In this document: piece after piece, positions 55,751 to 63,236 of the stretch
Numbering within the stretch: position 1 is the first letter of the stretch
How the letters are laid out: each line of letters begins with the position of its first letter
Origin: Chryseobacterium aurantiacum
Lineage (GTDB): Bacteria; Bacteroidota; Bacteroidia; Flavobacteriales; Weeksellaceae
Assembly: GCF_003020585.1 (NCBI RefSeq)
Contig: NZ_PXUE01000009.1
Span: forward strand, 1 to 64,000
Length of the DNA: 64,000 nucleotides
Reading direction: 5' to 3'
Translations under genes and position numbers: made by a program
The notes under the pieces: model-generated
What the model was told of the DNA's origin: nothing
Databases searched by the model: none
What the model saw: only the letters and a program-made list of their open reading frames with translations

Positions 55751-55774
55751 ATATTTTTGATAAAAATATAGATA

Positions 55775-56407
55775 TTATTTAAATCTATACCCTACACCAG
55801 CTTGCAGAAAGCCTACTTTCACTGGAAAGGTATTGTTTTTACTGGCTTCAATGAAGTTGAAATTATATCTGGCATCCACAAAAAACTGATCATTGATCTT
55901 ATATTCTGCTCCTAAAAATGGAAAAAGGTTTAATGTCTTTATTCCCTCATAATTTCTTTTCTCCGTTCCGATAATAGCGTTGCTTGATTCTGCTTTTGTG
56001 GAGATATTAAATCCAAAATTCATCCCTACAGATGCTGAAAGATTTGGAATAATATAATATTTTGCAGAAATAGGAACCTGAATCTGGTTAAGACGGTATT
56101 CGAATGTTGTATCTCCTGTATTTACAATTTCACTTCCTATTAGGGCTACTGTAGAATATGCAATTTTACCTCCTAATTGAGTATAAAGAACCTCAGCCTG
56201 CAATCCAAACTTAGGTGATAAAGACTGTTCTGCCACAATTCCTGCATAGAAATAAGATTTTGAATCTAGCTTTTCATCAAAAAACTTCATGCTGGATAAA
56301 TTATATCCTCCCTTTACCCCAAAACTTATAGATTTATCAGGTGTATTCTGTGCATTAATTAAAGCTGAAATAGCTAATAGTACAACGGAAAAAAAGTTCT
56401 TTTTCAT
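55775..56407 (-). CDS. Outer-membrane beta-barrel protein (OmpA/porin-family type)
   Basis: The 210-residue protein has a signal peptide (LLAISALINAQ) and an eight-strand barrel pattern: FGVKGGYNLSSMKF, YFYAGIVAEQSL, KFGLQAEVLYTQLGG, VPISAKYYII, LFPFLGAEYKI, and the end AGVGYRFK. It fits the small 'outer membrane protein beta-barrel' (PorT-like) family of Bacteroidota. Function unknown. A hairpin plus T-run lies in the region between a -7 match and the start codon. Confidence 0.85.
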   Translation of the reverse strand: MKKNFFSVVLLAISALINAQNTPDKSISFGVKGGYNLSSMKFFDEKLDSKSYFYAGIVAEQSLSPKFGLQAEVLYTQLGGKIAYSTVALIGSEIVNTGDTTFEYRLNQIQVPISAKYYIIPNLSASVGMNFGFNISTKAESSNAIIGTEKRNYEGIKTLNLFPFLGAEYKINDQFFVDARYNFNFIEASKNNTFPVKVGFLQAGVGYRFK

Positions 56408-56441
56408 ATTTGTTTCTTAAATTAAATGATTACGTTTTTAT

Positions 56442-56473
56442 AAAAAAAATAATTCCGTCGTAGAGAGGGAATT
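56442..56473 (-). terminator. Hairpin plus T-run upstream of the barrel gene
   Basis: AATTCC / GGAATT stem with an 11-base loop. On the minus strand eight T follow. It either terminates the DUF6438 gene or attenuates a transcript starting at 56482-56489. Confidence 0.6.
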
Positions 56474-56481
56474 ATTTTTCA

Positions 56482-56489
56482 CAAATATA
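56482..56489 (-). promoter_or_regulatory. -7 promoter element upstream of the barrel gene
   Basis: TATATTTG on the minus strand matches TAnnTTTG. The start codon is 75 bases downstream, beyond the hairpin at 56442-56473. Confidence 0.5.
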
Positions 56490-56509
56490 AGTTAAATATT
56501 TTATAAGGT

Positions 56510-56998
56510 CTATTTGACTTTTTTCCATTCCTGGTTTTTCCTTAAGTCCTCGAAGAAATGATATACTTCCGAAAGTTTTTCACTGCCGCGTTTTCCATAA
56601 TCTTCTACATTTTTAGAAGTTGCATCATTGAAGTTAATTCTTAAATAGGCTGTGGAAAGATCAGTAATGTTTCTGCTACCATATTTATCCTTTAGGTTTT
56701 TTACATCCAAGCCGTCAAGCAAACGGATCAATTTATTGTAATCTTTTTCCTTGATGGTTCCTGTAAACGTGCCTTCGCGAGGTTTTGAAAACTCATCTTT
56801 TGATGGCTTATCATTGAAATTAAAATGCTCAGCTTCAAAAATGGCAGTTCTATCCGGATTGATTGTCATTTTAAAAACAGGACAAAATCCAAAGCAAGCA
56901 CCTGCCTGATATTCAATTTTGGTATATTTTGAATTCGTTGTCTGTGAAGTACACGAAAATAGAAAGATAAATGCACAAAGGCCCAGTAAATATTTCAT
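56510..56998 (-). CDS. DUF6438-type lipoprotein
   Basis: The 162-residue protein has a lipoprotein signal (LLGLCAFIFLFSC). The mature part contains YQAGACFGFCPVFKMTI with two conserved cysteines, then a strand-rich domain (YKNI-like ITDLSTAYLRINFND). The CFGxCPxF pattern is what I recall for DUF6438. Function unknown, outer-membrane or periplasmic location expected. Confidence 0.8.
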   Translation of the reverse strand: MKYLLGLCAFIFLFSCTSQTTNSKYTKIEYQAGACFGFCPVFKMTINPDRTAIFEAEHFNFNDKPSKDEFSKPREGTFTGTIKEKDYNKLIRLLDGLDVKNLKDKYGSRNITDLSTAYLRINFNDATSKNVEDYGKRGSEKLSEVYHFFEDLRKNQEWKKVK

Positions 56999-57152
56999 AG
57001 TTTAAATTTCAGAATGGTCTTTCAATAATTATTCCAATTGAATCGGAGAAAAAGTTATAAAGTGAAAATGATAAAAAAATAAAGAGAAGCATGATTGCTC
57101 CTCTTTATTTTATTTCTTATAATATTAATCACGGGTTGTGATCAAAATTATT

Positions 57153-58136
57153 TTATCCATGTAACTGTTTCCAGATAGCATCTTTCAATTCTACAAGACC
57201 TTCGCCTGTTACTCCAGAGAAGAATAGAGGTTGCTTGTTTTCTGGGAATTCTGCTGAGATTTCTTTTTTCAGCTCATCATCCAAAAGATCGGATTTTGAA
57301 ACAGAAATAATAAAATCTTTATCTAGAAGTTCAGGATTATATTCTTTTAATTCATTTTCAAGAATTTTAAATTCCTGGAAGTGATTTTCAGAATCTGCCG
57401 GAATTAAAAACAACAGAATGGAGTTTCTTTCAATGTGTCTCAGGAATCTGTGTCCTAATCCTTTTCCTTCTGCTGCTCCTTCAATGATTCCTGGGATATC
57501 AGCCATTACAAATGATTTGTAATTTCTATAATCAACAATCCCAAGGTTAGGAGTTAATGTAGTAAAGGCATAGTTTGCAATTTTAGGCTTAGCTGCAGAA
57601 ACAGAAGCTAAAAGTGTGGATTTTCCTGCATTTGGAAACCCTACTAAACCTACATCTGCCAAAATTTTAAGCTCGAAAACAACATAGCCTTCCTCGCCAT
57701 CCATTCCGGGTTGAGCATATCTTGGAGTTTGATTGGTAGAAGACTTGAAAAACTCATTTCCTCTTCCTCCTTTTCCACCTTGCATTAAAATAATTTCCTG
57801 CTTGTCTTCAAGGATTTCTCCGATAATTTCTCCTTCTTCATTTTTAGCAATACTCCCAATGGGAACATCGATGTAAATATCAGAACCATCAGCTCCGGTA
57901 AGCTGGTTTTTCGCTCCGTTTTCACCACGCTCAGCTTTTATGTGACGGGTATAACGAAGCGGAAGTAAAGTCCATTCCTGAGCATTTCCTCTCATGATAA
58001 CGTGTCCTCCACGACCTCCATCACCACCATCAGGACCTCCCTTAGGAATATATTTTTCACGGCGAAGGTGGGCAGAACCTGCTCCTCCGTGTCCGCTTTT
58101 ACAATGAATCTTTACGTAATCTACAAAGTTTGACAT
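57153..58136 (-). CDS. obgE: GTPase ObgE/CgtA
   Basis: The 327-residue protein has the glycine-rich OBG domain ([29 protein letters not shown]) followed by the G domain with [30 protein letters not shown] and SKSDL. The optional C-terminal OCT domain of some Obg proteins is absent. It acts in large-subunit ribosome assembly and stress control. It follows adk on the same strand after a 79-base palindromic spacer. Confidence 0.96.
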   Translation of the reverse strand: MSNFVDYVKIHCKSGHGGAGSAHLRREKYIPKGGPDGGDGGRGGHVIMRGNAQEWTLLPLRYTRHIKAERGENGAKNQLTGADGSDIYIDVPIGSIAKNEEGEIIGEILEDKQEIILMQGGKGGRGNEFFKSSTNQTPRYAQPGMDGEEGYVVFELKILADVGLVGFPNAGKSTLLASVSAAKPKIANYAFTTLTPNLGIVDYRNYKSFVMADIPGIIEGAAEGKGLGHRFLRHIERNSILLFLIPADSENHFQEFKILENELKEYNPELLDKDFIISVSKSDLLDDELKKEISAEFPENKQPLFFSGVTGEGLVELKDAIWKQLHG

Positions 58137-58140
58137 AATT

Positions 58141-58215
58141 TTTAGGGTTTAGGCCTTAGGGGTTAGGGAATAGATATTTAACTATGCTAAATCCTAATCC
58201 CTAAATCCTAAATCC
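58141..58215. repeat. TTAGGG/TTTAGG-rich imperfect palindrome between adk and obgE
   Basis: GGGTTTAGGCCTTAGGGGTT on the left pairs imperfectly with AATCCTAATCCCTAAATCC on the right (about 19 of 24 positions). Each arm is itself made of short TTTAGG-like direct repeats. It occupies the entire spacer. Confidence 0.6.
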
Positions 58216-58794
58216 TTATTTAATTTTCTCTACCTCAGCGAAAAGTTTTTGGGAAATCTCATCAATTTCACCTACGCCGTTTACTTCTACATACTTTCCT
58301 TGCTGCTTATAAAGTTCGGCTACTTCTGCTGTTTTAGCATAATATTCTTTAATTCTGTTTTCGATGATCTCTACATTGCTGTCGTCAGATCTACCGCTGG
58401 TTTCTCCTCTTTTAAGAAGTCTTTCAACCAATATTTTATCTTCTACTATCAATGAAAGACAGATATCAATCTCGTCATTCAGTTCTTCCTTAACGATTTT
58501 CTCCAAGGCTTCTGTCTGAGCAGTTGTTCTTGGGTAACCATCGAAGATAAAACCGTTAGTATCAGTTGGTTTTTTAATCTCATCAATCAGCATATCTGTT
58601 GTTACCTGATCCGGAACCAATTCTCCCTTATCGATGTAAGACTTAGCCAGTTTTCCAAGTTCAGTGTCATTTTTCATGTTATATCTGAAAAGATCACCTG
58701 TTGAAACCTGCTTTAAGTTGAATTTTTCGATTAGATTCTGAGCTTGTGTTCCTTTTCCACTTCCTGGAGGGCCGAACAGAACAATATTTATCAT
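58216..58794 (-). CDS. adk: Adenylate kinase
   Basis: The 192-residue protein shows NIVLFGPPGSGKGTQ (P-loop), the AMP-binding QVSTGDLFRYNM, GFIFDGYPRTTAQ and RGETSGRSDD in the short LID. The zinc/long LID insert is absent. It interconverts ATP, ADP and AMP. The gene lies between hpt and obgE on the same strand, a common order in Bacteroidota. Confidence 0.97.
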   Translation of the reverse strand: MINIVLFGPPGSGKGTQAQNLIEKFNLKQVSTGDLFRYNMKNDTELGKLAKSYIDKGELVPDQVTTDMLIDEIKKPTDTNGFIFDGYPRTTAQTEALEKIVKEELNDEIDICLSLIVEDKILVERLLKRGETSGRSDDSNVEIIENRIKEYYAKTAEVAELYKQQGKYVEVNGVGEIDEISQKLFAEVEKIK

Positions 58795-58805
58795 AATTTT
58801 GATTC

Positions 58806-58913
58806 GCTGCCGGTCTTTAATAATCGTATGACAGTTGACCTTTAGCTTTTTTAAGTTAATATTTTACTTTTATTTCGATTAAATTTTGAAGCTAAAGGCC
58901 AATAGCCGGTAGC
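58806..58913. repeat. Nested palindrome between hpt and adk
   Basis: Inner stem CCTTTAGCTT (58839-58848) / AAGCTAAAGG (58889-58898) is perfect. Outer stem GCTGCCGG (58806-58813) / CCGGTAGC (58906-58913) has one G-T pair. The gap has no T-run, so the structure is not a simple terminator. Confidence 0.6.
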
Positions 58914-58925
58914 TAATGACAATAA

Positions 58926-59480
58926 TTAATGGTTGATTTGTCCGTCTTCTAATTGGTATAAATTAGGTAAGTTTCTTCCCAATTCATCATAATCCAATCC
59001 GTAACCAAGTACAAACTTGTTAGGAATTTCTTTTCCAATATAATCCAACTTGAAATCTTTTTGATAAATCTCAGGTTTCAATAAGAAACTTGCCAGTTTT
59101 ACAGATTTTGGACGTTGGGTTTCTTTGAAGTATTTAAAAAGACTTTCTACAGTGTTTCCTGTATCAACAATATCCTCTACAAGAATAATGTGACGGTCTT
59201 TTACTTCTTTAGTCAGTTCCATTTTCTGATAAACAATCCCCGTAGATTCTGTTCCTACATAAGAACTCATTTGAATGAAAGCAATTTCGCATTCACCCGG
59301 GTAATATTTTAAAAGATCTGAGAAGAACATGATTACTCCATTCAATACTCCGATGAAAACAGGAACTTCATCCTTGTAATCTTCATAAATTCTTAACGCT
59401 GTCTCTTTTACAATTTCCTGAATTTCGGCATCCGTTAAATAAGGAACGAAATTTTTGTCGTGAACTCTAATGCTATCCAT
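58926..59480 (-). CDS. hpt: Hypoxanthine phosphoribosyltransferase
   Basis: From the ATG at 59480 the protein has 184 residues. A longer in-frame start at 59525 would lie upstream of the -7 box and is rejected. The PRPP-binding motif ILVEDIVDTGNT and the N-terminal VPVFIGVLNGVIMFFSDLL are typical of HPRT. It salvages hypoxanthine/guanine to the nucleotides and lies upstream of adk, so nucleotide metabolism genes are grouped. Confidence 0.94.
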   Translation of the reverse strand: MDSIRVHDKNFVPYLTDAEIQEIVKETALRIYEDYKDEVPVFIGVLNGVIMFFSDLLKYYPGECEIAFIQMSSYVGTESTGIVYQKMELTKEVKDRHIILVEDIVDTGNTVESLFKYFKETQRPKSVKLASFLLKPEIYQKDFKLDYIGKEIPNKFVLGYGLDYDELGRNLPNLYQLEDGQINH

Positions 59481-59498
59481 AAAATTTTTAGTAGGAGG

Positions 59499-59506
59499 CA
59501 AAGTTA
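59499..59506 (-). promoter_or_regulatory. -7 promoter element of hpt
   Basis: TAACTTTG on the minus strand matches TAnnTTTG, 18 bases before the ATG at 59480. Confidence 0.62.
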
Positions 59507-59534
59507 CGGATTTTTGATTTTTCAATAAAATCTT

Positions 59535-59567
59535 TTTGTGTTTAATCCCGGATTTGTCCTATATTTG
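59535..59567 (+). promoter_or_regulatory. Promoter of the ABC-F gene
   Basis: TTTG at 59535-59538 and TATATTTG at 59560-59567 are 21 bases apart. The leader to the ATG at 59676 would be about 100 bases. Confidence 0.65.
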
Positions 59568-59593
59568 TTCTTTCAAAACCCATAAATACAGAC

Positions 59594-59675
59594 ATGTAGG
59601 ATATAATTTCTTTCAGATTCATTCAAGCGGTAACCCATAAGTTACCCGTGTTTAACCATTATTAAGAAAGAAATC
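59594..59675 (+). promoter_or_regulatory. Structured 5' leader of the ABC-F gene
   Basis: The leader holds an ATG-TAG start-stop codon pair (59594-59599). ATTTCTTTC (59606-59614) is fully complementary to GAAAGAAAT (59666-59674), which ends one base before the start codon. Between them GGTAAC / GTTACC forms a small hairpin (59630-59646). Folding would hide the translation start. Attenuation is inferred, not shown. Confidence 0.5.
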
Positions 59676-61265
59676 ATGATTTTACTGCAAAATGTATCCT
59701 TTGGGTTTCCGGGAGGAAATCTTCTATTTAATCATATCAATTTAACAATACAATCTCATACTAAATCAGCTTTAGTAGGAAATAACGGCATGGGAAAATC
59801 TACCTTGCTGAAAATAATGGCTGGTGAAATACAGCCTTTAAGCGGAAATATAAATATTGAGGGCGAAATATTCTACGTTCCCCAGATGTTTGGAAATTTT
59901 AATCACTTAACGATCTCAGAGTGCTTGAAAATAGACCAAAAGCTCAATGCTCTTGAAAAAATTACAAATGGAGAAGTTGACGAAAAATATTTTGAAACTT
60001 TAAATGACGACTGGGATATTGAGGAACGATGCAAGAATGCCCTGCAATATTGGGGACTTCAGGATTTTGAATTAAATCAAAAACTAGAAGGATTAAGCGG
60101 TGGGCAGAAGACAAAGGTTTTTCTGGCCGGAATTCAAATTAATCAGCCAGACCTTATTATTTTGGATGAACCTACCAATCATCTGGATCTGGAGGGTAGA
60201 AAGCTGTTGTATGACCTTATAGATAAAATAAGTGCAACGGTTGTTATTGTAAGCCATGACCGATCTTTGCTAAATCTGATTGATACTACATTTGAGCTAA
60301 GCAATCAGGGAATTACCGCCTATGGTGGAAACTTCAATTTCTATACAGAACAGAAAGAAGTGGAGGAGGATGCTTTGCAGAATGATATTAATGCCAAGGA
60401 ACGTGCTTTAAAAAAGGCGAAAGAAAAAGAGCGTGAAACCTTGGAGCGTAAACAGAAACTGGATGCAAGAGGAAAGCAGAAGCAGGAGAAATCAGGGGTT
60501 GCCAGAATTATGATGAATACACTCCGAAACAATGCTGAAAAAAATACCTCCAAGCTGAAAAGTGTACATGCAGAGAAGATAAATGATATTTCAGGAGATT
60601 TGCGAGAACTACGATCTACTGTAAGAAACTCTGATCAGATGAAAGTAAATTTTAATGATTCCGGCCTGCATTCCGGTAAGCTTTTATTAACTGTAGAGAA
60701 TATTAATTATAGATATGGAACGGAGAAGCTTTGGACAGAAAACCTTAATCTTGAAGTTCGCAGCGGAGACAGAATTTCCATTAAAGGATCAAACGGGTCC
60801 GGGAAAACTACTTTGATAAAGCTTTTATTAGGAAACGCACAACCTTTTGAAGGGAGACTAAACCGATCCGAATTCCAAAGTATTTACGTTGACCAGGAAT
60901 ATTCCTTGATTAATCCTGAATTAACAGTGTATGATTTTGTTCAGACCTTTAATGACAATGCATTACAAGAATCGGAAGTAAAGACTTTGTTGTCCAGATT
61001 TTTATTTGGTAAAGAAACATGGGACAAAAAATGTGAATTTTTGAGTGGCGGAGAGCGTTTGAGACTACTTCTTTGTGGTCTGTCTATAAGCAATAAAGCT
61101 CCGGATATGATTATTCTGGATGAACCAACGAACAATCTGGATCTGCAAAATGTAGAGATTCTGACCAATTCTATTAAAGATTATCACGGAACTCTGCTAG
61201 TGATTTCCCATGATGAGATTTTTCTTAATGAGATAGGAATTGATAAAGTAATGGAGCTGAAATAG
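59676..61265 (+). CDS. ABC-F family ATPase
   Basis: The 529-residue protein has two ABC modules with no membrane domain: Walker A GNNGMGKST and GSNGSGKTT, signatures LSGGQKTKV and LSGGERLRLL, Walker B LIILDEPTNHLDLEG and MIILDEPTNNLDLQ. A charged coiled linker (about 225-300, many Lys/Glu) separates them. ABC-F proteins act on ribosomes, as translation factors or as antibiotic-protection proteins; the subgroup is not clear. Its long self-complementary leader is consistent with regulated expression. Confidence 0.93.
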   Translation: MILLQNVSFGFPGGNLLFNHINLTIQSHTKSALVGNNGMGKSTLLKIMAGEIQPLSGNINIEGEIFYVPQMFGNFNHLTISECLKIDQKLNALEKITNGEVDEKYFETLNDDWDIEERCKNALQYWGLQDFELNQKLEGLSGGQKTKVFLAGIQINQPDLIILDEPTNHLDLEGRKLLYDLIDKISATVVIVSHDRSLLNLIDTTFELSNQGITAYGGNFNFYTEQKEVEEDALQNDINAKERALKKAKEKERETLERKQKLDARGKQKQEKSGVARIMMNTLRNNAEKNTSKLKSVHAEKINDISGDLRELRSTVRNSDQMKVNFNDSGLHSGKLLLTVENINYRYGTEKLWTENLNLEVRSGDRISIKGSNGSGKTTLIKLLLGNAQPFEGRLNRSEFQSIYVDQEYSLINPELTVYDFVQTFNDNALQESEVKTLLSRFLFGKETWDKKCEFLSGGERLRLLLCGLSISNKAPDMIILDEPTNNLDLQNVEILTNSIKDYHGTLLVISHDEIFLNEIGIDKVMELK

Positions 61266-61306
61266 CTGGTAATATTATTCCTAAAGACTATATTAAAACT
61301 CAATGG

Positions 61307-61326
61307 AAGCGGACTTTAGTCCGCTT
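61307..61326. terminator. Hairpin between ABC-F and HEAT-repeat genes
   Basis: Perfect stem AAGCGGACT / AGTCCGCTT with a two-base loop between converging genes. T-rich flanks are weak (TTCTGC on plus). Confidence 0.6.
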
Positions 61327-61363
61327 TCTGCTTATTGAGATGTTTATTGGATTAAAAAAAATA

Positions 61364-61882
61364 TTATTTCTTTGTCTTTTTAATGGCATCCAGATAAATC
61401 TTCTTAATGCTGTTTTTTTCTTCTTTCTCGCTGATGCCTTCAAGAGCGGGGAGAAGAGTCGTATTGTGCTTGGTTTTTAATTTAAGTATTTCTCCCAATG
61501 CAAAGGCAGCGCTCCAGCGTACCACAGTGCCCTCATGTTCTGTATTCGTTAATAGATTTGTAACCGCTTTGTCTAAATTTTCAATGAATAAATGAGCAGT
61601 ATTGCCTATCACTTTAGCGCTTTCCCATTTTATTCTTGGTGCTTTTTCAGTAAGGGTATTAGTGACAAATGAGAATACGGTTTCATTTGCAATATTAGGA
61701 TTCAGTTTGGTAGCATATTCAATGGCTTCTATGCAGGTTCCTTTTATAGGGTCTTTAGATTTTTCTGCAAAAGCAATCAGTTCATCTGTAGGTAAAGATG
61801 TGTCAATGATCCATTTGCTGAGAATTTCGGTTTTTTCCTTTGCTTTTGTAGTCTTGTCTTTAAAAAGTTCTTCTATGGTCAT
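61364..61882 (-). CDS. HEAT-repeat protein
   Basis: The 172-residue protein is all helical and shows HEAT-like pairs (KGTCIEAIEYATKLNP, RIKWESAKVIGNTAHLF, VVRWSAAFALGEILKLK). It has no signal peptide or catalytic motif and ends in a basic tail. HEAT repeats usually mediate protein contacts; no partner is implied by the neighbours. Confidence 0.8.
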   Translation of the reverse strand: MTIEELFKDKTTKAKEKTEILSKWIIDTSLPTDELIAFAEKSKDPIKGTCIEAIEYATKLNPNIANETVFSFVTNTLTEKAPRIKWESAKVIGNTAHLFIENLDKAVTNLLTNTEHEGTVVRWSAAFALGEILKLKTKHNTTLLPALEGISEKEEKNSIKKIYLDAIKKTKK

Positions 61883-62016
61883 AGGATAATTTTGATTTTT
61901 TCAACGTTCCAATTTAGGAATTCCTTTTGAAAATAAACCAGCACGAAAAGAACCTCTAAGCAGTCTTTTCTTGAAAGTTGAAGAGCTGCTAAATTCTTAC
62001 AATCTGCGAGAGATTA

Positions 62017-62946
62017 TTAAATGTGTTTCAAAACCCATTCATAAATTTCATTCAATACTTCTTCTCGTATTTCTTCATTGAGAATCTCATGGCGCATATC
62101 CGGATAGATCTTTGCATTCACATCCTGAAATCCGTCAGCTTTTAAATGATCGACAGTATAGATAACACCTTTACTAAAGTCTCCAATCGGATCATTCTGC
62201 CCGCTTACAAACAATAACGGAAATGATGGGGAAATAGAATTGGCCCAGTCTCTTGCCGTAGCCCTTTTATAAACCGTAAACAAAGTATAAAATGCATTAT
62301 GAGTGAACGGGATTCCGCAAAGTTCATCCTGTTCAAAAGCAGTTCTGTTTTTAGAATTAATACTAAGCCAGCTGGTTGGCCCAAAGTCTTTATCCTTTTT
62401 AAAATTCTTGTTGTTAACATTCGTGAAAACAGAATTTAAAAAAGTACGGTGATGCGGAGCAATGGCATTAGCTAATGATAAATAACCTCTTAGAAAATCT
62501 ATTCCCGGCAAAGGCCCACCGGTTCCCGTAATAATAGCACCAGAAAACTTAGCACTTGCCTTTTGAAGAAGACAACGGGTGATGAAAGAGCCCATGGAAT
62601 GTCCCAAAATAAAATGAGGTACATCGGGATATTGCTCTGCAAGATGGTCAGCCATCAATTCTGCATCTGCAACCAATCTCTCATCCGGTTTGTCAAGTTG
62701 GAAGAAGCCAATGTCTTTTTTCTCTTTTACAGACTTCCCATGCCCTAGGTGATCGTAGGTTAATACAGCAATTCCATGAGCTGCAAAATAATCTGCTATT
62801 TCAGAATATCTTCCGCTATGTTCCTGCATGCCGTGAACAATGAGAAGAGTAGCTTTTGCTGTTTCCGGAGAAAATAGGGTGTGGAAAAGCAGTGATTCAT
62901 TGTCTATTTTGGATGGTAGATAAGCGGATGTTTGGGATAGAGACAT
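62017..62946 (-). CDS. Alpha/beta hydrolase, monoacylglycerol-lipase-like
   Basis: The 309-residue protein has the alpha/beta hydrolase landmarks LLIVHGMQEHSGRY (oxyanion loop), LTYDHLGHGKS, nucleophile elbow GHSMGS and a late SGQNDPIG (Asp) and MRHEILNE (His) for the triad. The HGMQEHSGRY start is typical of the lysophospholipase/monoacylglycerol lipase group. It has no signal peptide. A -7 element lies upstream. Confidence 0.9.
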   Translation of the reverse strand: MSLSQTSAYLPSKIDNESLLFHTLFSPETAKATLLIVHGMQEHSGRYSEIADYFAAHGIAVLTYDHLGHGKSVKEKKDIGFFQLDKPDERLVADAELMADHLAEQYPDVPHFILGHSMGSFITRCLLQKASAKFSGAIITGTGGPLPGIDFLRGYLSLANAIAPHHRTFLNSVFTNVNNKNFKKDKDFGPTSWLSINSKNRTAFEQDELCGIPFTHNAFYTLFTVYKRATARDWANSISPSFPLLFVSGQNDPIGDFSKGVIYTVDHLKADGFQDVNAKIYPDMRHEILNEEIREEVLNEIYEWVLKHI

Positions 62947-62969
62947 AATATTTTCTGTTTCAGGATAAT

Positions 62970-62977
62970 CAAAGATA
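62970..62977 (-). promoter_or_regulatory. -7 promoter element of the lipase-like gene
   Basis: TATCTTTG on the minus strand matches TAnnTTTG, 23 bases before the start codon. Confidence 0.6.
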
Positions 62978-63178
62978 TAAAGAGAATTCTATAGATAAAA
63001 ATATAACAAGTTTAATTTTTTCTTGGTATTACTATTCTATTGAATCATACGAGTAAATAAATTTAAATTTTCAGTAAAATCAGTCTGTTAACGATCAGTG
63101 TTTGGAGTTTATTAACTTATATTTTGGTTTCTCAACTCCATGATTTTCACCCCAACCCAAAATAAATGTCACCTATAA

Positions 63179-63210
63179 TTTGGCCGTCATTTTTTTTAAA
63201 AGTAATTTTG
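63179..63210 (+). promoter_or_regulatory. Promoter of purA
   Basis: TTTG (63179-63182) and TAATTTTG (63203-63210) are 20 bases apart, matching the Bacteroidota promoter, 26 bases before the ATG. Confidence 0.68.
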
Positions 63211-63236
63211 CATGAATCTAAAAACAAAAGTACATT

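Noticed and set aside
59481-59525. TTG start for hypoxanthine phosphoribosyltransferase
   Set aside because: It lies upstream of the TAACTTTG -7 box at 59499-59506; the ATG at 59480 gives the usual length.
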